The notes beneath the pieces were generated by a model. It searched no databases, was not told where the DNA came from, and worked only from the letters and a program-made list of their open reading frames with translations. From Deltaproteobacteria bacterium (GTDB taxonomy: Bacteria > Desulfobacterota > BSN033 > UBA1163): DNA of 8,816 nt. Positions 1 to 5,406 of this stretch are shown one piece after another. The stretch is taken from assembly GCA_016875155.1 (NCBI GenBank), contig VGSD01000092.1:1-8816 (forward strand), read 5' to 3'. Both the position numbers and the translations under genes were made by a program. The stretch's first letter is position 1. Each line of letters starts with the position of its first letter.

Positions 1-211
1 TGTCTCTCCTCTCAACGAACCGAAAGATAGAATGACTGTCTGTATAATACTGGAAAGGGAATCCATGCCGTAACCACACGCTTTCAAGGGCTTTTATATG
101 CGCCCTGTTGATTACAGCGTAGTTTTGGCAAAGCTTTAAGGTTTTATTCTGACCGAAGGCAGCGGCTAAGTGAGTTTCTTTGACAAAAAGTTTTTGCAGT
201 TGGAGTGGTTT
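1..211 (-). pseudogene. rve-type (DDE) transposase fragment, runs off left edge
   Basis: On the minus strand the frame is open from 211 to the window edge, about 70 codons, with an in-frame TAA at 214-212 upstream and no usable start. The part nearest the edge (about 100 down to 1) reads as an integrase catalytic core: a helix-like stretch RAHIKALESVWLRHG, then GFPFQYYTDSHSIFRF. In rve transposases the pattern G-x-P-x3-Y-x-D-x3-IF marks the strand that carries the second catalytic aspartate. The residues encoded before this (211-100) do not look like the first-Asp half of the domain, and no N-terminal half is found further right. I therefore read it as a 5'-truncated, broken copy whose C-terminal half lies left of the window. 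It is a different subfamily from the transposase at 1391-2647. The motif is visible; the family call is from memory of the fold, moderately sure. Confidence 0.5.
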
Positions 212-218
212 TTAATTG

Positions 219-320
219 GGTTAAAATAACCGGTTAAAGGAAGTGGACCGGAGGCCAAGTCGAATAGAGTCGGAACGACTCTCGTATCGACACCCGACCA
301 CGGGAGGGTTCCCCCGGTCC
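219..320. other. dyad-rich segment, candidate structured RNA or element end
   Basis: Several nested complementary stems are packed here. GGTTA (219-223) pairs with TAACC (227-231) around AAA, overlapping the 10-bp palindrome TAACCGGTTA (227-236). Then an outer 7-bp stem, GGACCGG (245-251) with CCGGTCC (314-320), encloses two hairpins. The first is GTCGA (259-263) with TCGAC (287-291), topped by AGAGTCG (266-272) with CGACTCT (276-282) and a GAA loop. The second is CCCG (293-296) with CGGG (301-304) around ACCA. The fold is a closed three-way junction of about 76 bases. It could be a small RNA, the end of the adjacent transposon or a regulatory leader. A plus-strand frame starting at GTG 243 crosses it but has no recognisable content. 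It is not a tRNA: no T-loop or D-arm pattern fits. Confidence 0.45.
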
Positions 321-372
321 GGATATGTTTTTCCATTTGTGCTTACAACTCGTTATCCTTTAGCGTCTGATT

Positions 373-573
373 TTATCCTTCTGTTTTATTCTGTACTGGC
401 TCCGCAGCATCTAAGACCCCCAGAGGTCCAAGGGGCCCCAGGCATGGGTCCTGTAGTTCGTCGGGGTCGATATCAGGGAAGTCCTCTTCATACCTATCCC
501 AGAGGAGATCACTGAGTCGGTTGATCAGATACCAGATTTCCCATGCGGTTTGGATTTCCTTTTCGGTTTTCAT
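373..573 (-). CDS. small acidic protein, third gene of the transposition operon
   Basis: A 66-residue protein with no family I recognise. The N-terminal third (MKTEKEIQTAWEIWYLINRL) looks helical and amphipathic. The middle is strongly acidic (DRYEEDFPDIDPDELQD), followed by a proline/glycine-rich tail with two GPL repeats. The start ATG at 573-571 is preceded by AAAGGAG at a good distance and lies only 17 bases after the ATPase stop codon, so it is almost certainly translated from the same transcript. The acidic middle could bind a positively charged partner or mimic DNA, but this is only a suggestion. Its constant place after the ATPase would make it an accessory factor of transposition if homologues keep the same position. 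Confidence 0.6.
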   Translation of the reverse strand: MKTEKEIQTAWEIWYLINRLSDLLWDRYEEDFPDIDPDELQDPCLGPLGPLGVLDAAEPVQNKTEG

Positions 574-590
574 TGGTTCTCCTTTCTTAG

Positions 591-1394
591 TTAACCTTCG
601 AGGTTTTTGACTTTGAGCACCATTTCAGGGGTGACGGTGCGTTTTTGGTCGAACATGGCGTAGGTGAGGGCCTGTTCGACGACCGTGCCGATTTTTCTGG
701 GGATACCGAACGAGACCTGATGGACGGCTTCGATGGCATGCTCATCGAGGATCGGTTCTTTCGCCCCTACCAGTTTCAAGTGATGCGTTACGTAGTGTTT
801 GGTTTCTTCAGGGTTTAGGCCTGGCATGTGATACCGCATAGCGATTCTCTGGTTGAGGGGTTCCATGACCGAAAACTCCATGGTTCGTTTCAGGTCGGAT
901 TGACCGGAGAGGACGAGGATGAAGGGGTCATAGGAATCCATCTTGAAGTTGGTCAGCAACCTCAGTTCTTCGAGGGGGCCGGTTTGGAGAAGGTGAGCCT
1001 CGTCGATGGTCAAAAAGACGGTTTTTCCGGAACTTTCCTTGGATTCCAGAAGTGTTTTTTGGATCTGCCCATAGATGGCGCTCTTGGAGAGTCTGGGAGG
1101 CAGCCCGAGGAGGCGGTTGATGTGATACAACAGATCGGCCCGACTCAGAGTCGAAAGGGGGGTATAGTAGGGTTTAAAAAGGTTCTCATTCAGGGTGTCC
1201 ACGTAGCGTCTGAGGGCGAGGGTTTTTCCCACTCCGGGGTCTCCGGTCAGAAGCAGGATGCCGCCTCTGCGTTTGATATAATCGAACCGAGCCATGGCTT
1301 CCTTGAAGGGTTCGGTTTCGAAGACATCCTGGGTCTTAAGATTCTTATCGAAAGGGAACGTTTTAAGACCAAACCAGGCAAGCAGGTCTTTCAT
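591..1394 (-). CDS. ExeA/TniB-like AAA ATPase, transposition helper
   Basis: A 267-residue AAA ATPase of the ExeA / TniB / MuB type. The N-terminus (FGLKTFPFDK, residues 8-17) is the conserved opening of ExeA-like proteins. Walker A is GDPGVGKT (51-58), Walker B is VFLTIDEAH (126-134, with D131 and E132), the sensor-1 region is VLSGQSDL (161-168), and NQRI (181-184) supplies a likely arginine finger (R183). GIPRKIGTVVEQAL (230-243) is the helical lid with the usual GxPR motif. By analogy with MuB, TnsC and IstB, it should bind DNA in an ATP-dependent way and recruit or activate the transposase at the target. The ATG at 1394-1392 overlaps the transposase stop (ATGA) and has a strong Shine-Dalgarno, AGGGGGAGG, so the two are translationally coupled. 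No membrane segment or peptidoglycan-binding domain is present, which argues against a secretion ExeA. Confidence 0.87.
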   Translation of the reverse strand: MKDLLAWFGLKTFPFDKNLKTQDVFETEPFKEAMARFDYIKRRGGILLLTGDPGVGKTLALRRYVDTLNENLFKPYYTPLSTLSRADLLYHINRLLGLPPRLSKSAIYGQIQKTLLESKESSGKTVFLTIDEAHLLQTGPLEELRLLTNFKMDSYDPFILVLSGQSDLKRTMEFSVMEPLNQRIAMRYHMPGLNPEETKHYVTHHLKLVGAKEPILDEHAIEAVHQVSFGIPRKIGTVVEQALTYAMFDQKRTVTPEMVLKVKNLEG

Positions 1395-2647
1395 GGCAGA
1401 ACCTCCCCCTTGTGAAAGGACAGATGGGTCGGGACCTGCTGAGGTCGAAAGGTGCGGGCATTCTCCTGTTTGTCGAGTAATCTAATCCTGCCCACCCGAA
1501 GGCCGTTGTCATAGAGAAAAAGCTCTTGGGGATCATCGACGGGGTGTCGGATTTCGATCCGCTGACGGATATAGGCGGCAGGGACCTCGTAGAGAGAACC
1601 TTTGAAGCTGATGGTGGCATCGTGATTGACGACCCGTTCGTGTCGGATGAGAAAGATCTCATCCAGTTCCTCCCGGGAGAGCCTTCGGATCAGGACCCGA
1701 CCCACAGAGGCGTGATAGCGGTCGATGGGTCTTTGTTCGATTCCGGTGTGAAGCTTATGGTGATAATCTTCTTTAAGCCACAGAGCGAAGGCATCGTTGA
1801 GTTCCTGCAGGGTCAGACCCTCCTGAACAGATGAGAGGAATCGTTCCCTGACCGTGCGAAACAGACGTTCCACCTTTCCGCGGGAGGGGCTGTCATAGGG
1901 TTTGGAATGGATCAGGGAGATGCCGGCCTGGGCGCAGCTTCGAGTCAACAGATCCGAGGAGAAGGTCGAAGAGTTATCGCAATAAAGCCGTTTTGGGATG
2001 CCATAGGTCAGGAAGGCTTCCTTGAGGACGACCGTTAAGGCGCTAATTGTCTCAGAGGTATTGAAGGCATGGCCCATGACCATGCGGCAGTGGTCATCGA
2101 GGATAGCGCAGAGGATGGATTTGGCCGAGCGATTCGCGGTACGGACCTGGGGGCCATGCATGAAATCCGCGATCCAGAGGTCATTAACGTTATCCACTTC
2201 GTAGGCCTTGCGCACATCGGTCCGGTTCTTGAGGGGAAGCCATCCCTGTTCTTTGACCACCCGCAGCAAGGTATTGTAGTGAACCGGAGGCTGTCCCAAC
2301 AGATCCTGATCCCGAAGCATTTCAAAAAGTTTTTGCACCGACAGAGAGGGATGAGCCTTGCACTTGATCTCAATGGTCTTGAGCAGATCCTCTGTGAAGC
2401 GTTTGGGTCTACCCCCGTCGGAGCGGTTTTTGGGTTTGAGAGAATCAAAACCACCTTTACGGTACTTCTTGAGCCATGCCTTCAGGGTGGAGACACGGAC
2501 CTTCCTGAGCCCGTAGCGGGGGAATTCGTGCTCGCTTTCGGCCTGTTTGCGGAAGTACTCGTTCTGAGCCCTTGCGGGTTCGGCCAGCACCGGGCTGATG
2601 AGCTGATAGCGTTTGAGGGCGATCTTTTCTCGAATCTCTTTGTCCAT
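1391..2647 (-). CDS. DDE transposase with rve integrase core and Mu-type C-terminal domain
   Basis: A 418-residue transposase. An N-terminal helix-turn-helix region (about 40-90; VSTLKAWLKKYRKGGFDSLK, then a basic GRPKRF) should bind the element ends. The RNase H-like core follows, with catalytic residues D161 (DLWIADFMHG), D224 (LYCDNSSTF) and E260 (SPSRGKVERLF). D224 and E260 are separated by 35 residues, the classic DD(35)E spacing. Residues about 330-390 (VVNHDATISFKGSLYEVP and on) form a small beta-barrel like the Mu transposase C-terminal domain. All three catalytic residues are present and the frame is intact, so the enzyme is probably active. The start ATG at 2647-2645 follows AAGGAGGA, a near-perfect Shine-Dalgarno. 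It overlaps the ATPase gene by ATGA. I place it with IS481/Mu-like rve transposases that need an ATPase partner; an exact IS family is not assigned. Confidence 0.88.
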   Translation of the reverse strand: MDKEIREKIALKRYQLISPVLAEPARAQNEYFRKQAESEHEFPRYGLRKVRVSTLKAWLKKYRKGGFDSLKPKNRSDGGRPKRFTEDLLKTIEIKCKAHPSLSVQKLFEMLRDQDLLGQPPVHYNTLLRVVKEQGWLPLKNRTDVRKAYEVDNVNDLWIADFMHGPQVRTANRSAKSILCAILDDHCRMVMGHAFNTSETISALTVVLKEAFLTYGIPKRLYCDNSSTFSSDLLTRSCAQAGISLIHSKPYDSPSRGKVERLFRTVRERFLSSVQEGLTLQELNDAFALWLKEDYHHKLHTGIEQRPIDRYHASVGRVLIRRLSREELDEIFLIRHERVVNHDATISFKGSLYEVPAAYIRQRIEIRHPVDDPQELFLYDNGLRVGRIRLLDKQENARTFRPQQVPTHLSFHKGEVLP

Positions 2648-2859
2648 GGGCTTTTCCTCCTTGGTGGGGTTTTTGCATCATCCAAACTGGATGAGTAGCA
2701 GTATGGAGTCCAGGATACACCCATGGAAAGACCGATCGTTAGCAAGGCTCTGTGCAATCGCTCTCAGAACCTTTGGTCCAGGATTGAGCAGAAAGGCTGG
2801 TCAAGAAAAGGGAGGAAATTTCAATCGGGCAACAACGATTGGATTTTGGGCAAGACCAC
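2648..2859. other. intergenic gap inside the transposition module, with a palindrome and a short direct repeat
   Basis: No gene is seen here. TCATCCA (2678-2684) and TGGATGA (2688-2694) form a perfect 7-bp dyad around AAC, about 30 bases upstream of the transposase start and just outside its Shine-Dalgarno. This fits an operator or a hairpin that limits translation. GTCCAGGAT occurs twice in direct orientation (from 2708 and from 2776). I could not fit a convincing -10/-35 pair for the transposase, so the promoter may lie further upstream in the DUF6431 gene. Confidence 0.4.
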
Positions 2860-3534
2860 TCAGGTACGGGAAGAACCACGGTATTGAGAAGGCGTACCGA
2901 AGAGAAACTGGCCCGTTTTCTGACTGTAGCGGTTCACCAGGCCCATCAACAGGGCAAGCCCGTCGATCTGGGGCTTTAAGCCAAAAGCAGCAAAGTAGGC
3001 CGCCGCTTCCTCCCAGAGTCCGACACTGCGCATGCCGTCCAGATTGTAAAACTGCCTCATCCCAGCGTGGGCACGGCGAAGCCCCCGGAGCACAACTACC
3101 AGCCAGCAGGCAATTAGCCACGGGGTGAGCAGATTGTCCGGGTCCACTTCGTCCACTTTTACCGAAGCGCCATGAAACCCCTTCTGTCCCATCTGCCAAC
3201 ACTCCATCCCAAAAAACAGAGCGCCTACCACAGAACCGACCGTGTACTGAAAGTAAGGAATCAACTGGGTGGGTAACAAAGAAAAGGTCTTACGACGCTG
3301 CCGACATATAAAACGGGCAATCGGTATTTGCTTCTTCTTAAACTGAGGAAACAATTCGATCGCATAGCGCCAGTAAGGCGCCATGGGTCGATAGCAATCC
3401 TCAGCGTTGCAGATCGGACAGCGCATCCCAAGGAAGGAGACAAAATCAATCTTGCCGGAAGAAAATGATTCCTGGTATTCCCAAATGGTCTTAAATTTGT
3501 TAAAGTAGGGTAGCTGAATGGTCGGCTGCCTTGC
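2860..3534 (-). CDS. DUF6431-type zinc-ribbon protein, 5' end disturbed
   Basis: From the first ATG (3426) it is 188 residues, but the same frame stays open upstream to an in-frame TGA at 3537-3535. It adds about 36 protein-like residues (including PTIQLPYFNKFKTIWEYQES) that flow straight into MRCPIC, so 3426 is unlikely to be the natural start. The sequence MRCPICNAEDC (C3, C6, C11 counted from M1), then an aromatic W19-Y21 region and RFICRQRRKTFSLLP (C41), is a zinc-ribbon-like module of the DUF6431 type; the second cysteine of the usual CxxC in the last block is an arginine here. A middle part with several hydrophobic helices follows (about 55-120). DUF6431 proteins are found beside transposases. 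A DNA-binding or regulatory role in transposition is inferred. No start codon with a Shine-Dalgarno exists in this frame, so a frameshift or unusual start is likely. Confidence 0.55.
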   Translation of the reverse strand, partial: ARQPTIQLPYFNKFKTIWEYQESFSSGKIDFVSFLGMRCPICNAEDCYRPMAPYWRYAIELFPQFKKKQIPIARFICRQRRKTFSLLPTQLIPYFQYTVGSVVGALFFGMECWQMGQKGFHGASVKVDEVDPDNLLTPWLIACWLVVVLRGLRRAHAGMRQFYNLDGMRSVGLWEEAAAYFAAFGLKPQIDGLALLMGLVNRYSQKTGQFLFGTPSQYRGSSRT

Positions 3535-3574
3535 TCACAAGGGGATGAGTCTTTGGGCTCCACAACCTTCCGGC

Positions 3575-3584
3575 TCACCTCCTT
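3575..3584 (-). promoter_or_regulatory. full-length Shine-Dalgarno upstream of the DUF6431 frame
   Basis: On the minus strand the ten bases AAGGAGGTGA match the anti-Shine-Dalgarno sequence completely. The frame that begins just after it (VSRKVVEPKDSSPCEQG) is not the frame of the DUF6431 protein but leads towards it, and the two could be joined by a single-base indel at about 3530-3545. The strong ribosome site therefore marks where the intact gene probably began. Confidence 0.45.
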
Positions 3585-3617
3585 GTGACGCTTGGTTATT
3601 TTTGCAAGGTCAATTCC

Positions 3618-3703
3618 TTACCTCGCAATTTCATCTACCCTTATACCACCGGTCCAATTATTCTGCTAATCCTTCACTCCATACCATCACCTTAGCGAGG
3701 TAA
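3618..3703. repeat. 9-bp inverted repeat TTACCTCGC / GCGAGGTAA
   Basis: TTACCTCGC (3618-3626) and its exact reverse complement GCGAGGTAA (3695-3703) lie 68 bases apart, upstream of the DUF6431 gene. CCGGTCCA (3649-3656), a candidate element end, lies between them. They may be paired protein-binding sites near the right end of the transposition module; chance occurrence is not excluded. Confidence 0.35.
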
Positions 3704-3721
3704 ATAACACAACACAAGTTT

Positions 3722-3889
3722 GTGGTGGCCGACGACTCGAAACAGGCAGAGTTGAAGTCCGGGCTGGTTGCAGATCCAGCCTGGGATTTCGATTATGTCA
3801 CTATGTTCAGCCGTCCTATTTGTGAGGTCAACGTTAAGGAAAAGCCTCTGGAGGTTGCAAGCGTGGAGAAGAAGAGAAAGACAATGTAA
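3722..3889 (+). pseudogene. orphan 55-codon reading frame, probable 3' gene fragment
   Basis: The plus-strand frame reads VVADDSKQAELKSG, continues through ADPAWDFDYVTMFSRP and EVNVKEKPLEV to a lysine-rich end KKRKTM and a TAA at 3887-3889. It is open back to a TAA at about 3701. The composition is protein-like: charged, with a WDFDY cluster and a basic tail. There is no Shine-Dalgarno before the two GTG codons at 3722 and 3725. It looks like the C-terminal remnant of a larger protein cut by the insertion of the neighbouring element. I do not recognise the family with confidence. Confidence 0.35.
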
Positions 3890-4154
3890 GAGTGAGAAGG
3901 CCGGGTCCGTAAAAGCGGAAAATTCCCTTTAGCAGTAAGTGGGAGCGAACAATTATCCCTCTTCACCAAATAAACATTCTTGAAGAGTGCATATCTACTA
4001 TATAGTCACCGGGTCCCATTACTTCAAAAGGTCATAGTATGATTATCAAATGTTCAATTCAATTGAGCTGCCCAAAGGCACTATAAATCAAGAGGGAAGA
4101 CTGGGTCTTTTGGTATGACTGGAAACTTAAATAGGCTACTATTTTATTAAAAAC
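3890..4154. other. intergenic region, nothing recognised
   Basis: This AT-richer stretch lies between the orphan frame and the decayed frame. All frames are short and carry stops, and I see no hairpin with a T-run, no RNA gene and no repeat that is not trivially short. Confidence 0.5.
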
Positions 4155-4337
4155 TTATCTAATGGTCCCCACATTATGACAGTGGCTGGCAGCAGGGGAG
4201 AGCCTTACTGTCTCCAGTATCTTTCTTATTTTATCCTCATCCGCATCCGTTGCTTTGTAAGCCCCCTCTCACACTACTTCTTTGACTAATGGCATCAAAA
4301 ACATCTTTTTTGCTTCCTCATTCTCAACAGAGATCAT
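4155..4337 (-). pseudogene. small decayed reading frame with one internal TGA
   Basis: The frame starts at ATG 4337-4335 after AAAGGAG (spacing rather short) and reads MISVENEEAKKMFLMPLVKEV. It meets TGA at 4271-4269 and then continues in the same frame for 37 sense codons (EGAYKATDADEDKIRKILET, then VRLSPAASHCHNVGTIR) to a TAA at 4157-4155. Both halves look like real protein, and the second has a helical DEDKIRKILETVRLSPAAS stretch faintly like the start of nitroreductases. The total of about 59 residues is small. A point mutation to TGA in a once-functional gene is the simplest reading; it is downstream of porB on the same strand. No clear SECIS-like hairpin follows the TGA. Confidence 0.35.
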
Positions 4338-4467
4338 GTCTCCTTTAAGGCTCTCTTGTTTTCAGCGTAGATTAGATTAATATCTTTCACCAATAAGCAG
4401 GCGGAGATTAACTTTTGTTGGACTATTTTGTGAATTTATTAAAACATTGATGCAACACGTTAGTTTC

Positions 4468-5406
4468 TCATAAGGCTTTTTCTAATCTTGCTTTCTCTTT
4501 CAGTTGTTCGTATTCTTGATGAATCTTTACTTCAATCCCTCCAACCATCTCATCGGTTAAATGACGAAAACGACCCTGGAGCTTGATATATTCTTTAATT
4601 GGCCTTAACTTTGGAAAATCAATATTCAAATGGTACCGACCCTTATCAACCTCATAAAGCGGGAATATACCCGTCTCAACGGCCAAACGACCCAATTTGA
4701 TCGAGTTTTCCGGTATAGACCTCCATCCAGTGGGGCAGACAGAAAGGATATGAATATACGCAGGACCCTCAATATTGGCAGCTTTCTTCATCTTCTCAAT
4801 AAGATCAATTGGGTAACTTGGGCAAGCCGTGGCCACATAAGGAATTTTATGTGCAACCGCAATGTCGGGCATATTTTTCTTCCATGTGATCTGTCCCATC
4901 TTGACCTTACCCGCTGGGGAGGTAGTGGTCGACGCGCCAAAAGGAGTAGATGATGAACGTTGAATGCCTGTGTTCATATAGGCTTCATTATCAGTACAAA
5001 CGTAAATGATATTATGACCTCGTTCTAAAGCGCCAGATAGCGCCTGCAGCCCAATGTCTGCTGTTCCTCCATCCCCTGCCATGGCGATCGTCACTATTTT
5101 CCTATTGGGTAGTGCCGCTTTTCTCATTAAGGCCTTTAGTCCGGATTCAATACCTGAAGCCACTGCTGCCGCATTCTCAAAGGCCACATGTAACCATGGA
5201 ACCCTCCATGATGTAAAGGGGATTGGAGATGATATTACTTCCATACATCCTGTAGCAGAAGCAACAATCACGTTTCTCCCTAAAGCTTTACAGACTAACC
5301 TAACTGCCAATGCTTCACAGCATCCTTGACATGCACGATGACCTGGTGCAAAGTACTCTTTTTGTGTTAGCGTCCTTACAGCGTAAACATTCATATTTCC
5401 GGTCAT
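4468..5406 (-). CDS. porB: 2-oxoacid:ferredoxin oxidoreductase beta subunit (PorB type)
   Basis: The 312-residue beta subunit binds thiamine diphosphate and one [4Fe-4S] cluster. With the other subunits it oxidatively decarboxylates a 2-oxoacid (pyruvate most likely) to acyl-CoA and CO2 while reducing ferredoxin, in the cytoplasm; it can also run in the carboxylating direction. Cluster cysteines are C26, C29, C54 and C224 (GHRACQGC, ATGCME, SVCPTGW), with the C-x2-C-x24-C spacing usual for PorB. The thiamine-pyrophosphate motif runs from GDGGTADIG (111-119) to CTDNEAYMNTGIQ (137-149). Length is normal for the archaeal-type split enzyme. The ATG at 5406-5404 overlaps the porA stop (ATGA), so expression is coupled; a second in-frame ATG lies four codons downstream. 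Substrate is inferred: a 2-oxoisovalerate or aryl-2-oxoacid enzyme cannot be excluded from sequence alone. Confidence 0.9.
   Translation of the reverse strand: MTGNMNVYAVRTLTQKEYFAPGHRACQGCCEALAVRLVCKALGRNVIVASATGCMEVISSPIPFTSWRVPWLHVAFENAAAVASGIESGLKALMRKAALPNRKIVTIAMAGDGGTADIGLQALSGALERGHNIIYVCTDNEAYMNTGIQRSSSTPFGASTTTSPAGKVKMGQITWKKNMPDIAVAHKIPYVATACPSYPIDLIEKMKKAANIEGPAYIHILSVCPTGWRSIPENSIKLGRLAVETGIFPLYEVDKGRYHLNIDFPKLRPIKEYIKLQGRFRHLTDEMVGGIEVKIHQEYEQLKEKARLEKAL

Larger units (their letters stand above)
373..3584 (-). mobile_element. four-gene DDE transposase / ExeA-type ATPase element, ends not resolved
   Basis: Four minus-strand genes lie in series: DUF6431 protein, rve DDE transposase, ExeA/TniB-like ATPase and a small acidic protein. 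Pairing a D,D(35)E transposase with an AAA ATPase is the logic of Mu, Tn7/Tn5053 and IS21 relatives, where the ATPase chooses the target. The coordinates given are those of the gene block, not of true ends. No convincing terminal inverted repeat or target duplication was found. The best candidates are TGGACCGG at 244-251 against CCGGTCCA at 3649-3656, and AAAATAACC (223-231) read inward on both sides, but neither has a matching target duplication. DNA here is visibly more GC-rich than the por region. Membership of the DUF6431 gene is inferred from orientation and position; it is separated by 212 bases from the transposase start. Confidence 0.6.

Noticed and set aside
43..48. TATAAT at 43-48 as a promoter
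   Set aside because: No -35 box at a proper distance, and it lies inside the antisense of a coding transposase fragment.
245..320. tRNA, group II intron domain V or HDV-like ribozyme
   Set aside because: The length and 7-bp closing stem suggested a tRNA, but there is no D-arm, anticodon arm or GTTCGAATC-like T-loop. No AGC/GTT catalytic triad hairpin of domain V and no nested double pseudoknot of HDV type could be fitted.
243..515. Plus-strand 90-residue frame starting at GTG 243
   Set aside because: It crosses the dyad-rich segment and the antisense of the small acidic protein, has no family likeness, and its composition (R/P/S-rich) looks like translated non-coding DNA.
828..1415. Plus-strand 195-residue frame opposite the ATPase gene
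   Set aside because: It is the antisense shadow of the ATPase, which has clear Walker motifs; no ribosome site or recognisable domain.
2069..2698. Plus-strand 209-residue frame opposite the transposase
   Set aside because: Antisense shadow of a gene with all three catalytic residues; nothing recognisable in its own sequence.
244..3656. TGGACCGG / CCGGTCCA as proven transposon ends
   Set aside because: Only eight bases match exactly, no target duplication flanks them, and GGACCGG also takes part in the local hairpin at 245-320.
4269..4271. TGA as a selenocysteine codon
   Set aside because: The only hairpin after it is a 4-bp GCTT/AAGC stem, and the reading frame matches no known selenoprotein; kept only as a low-interest check.
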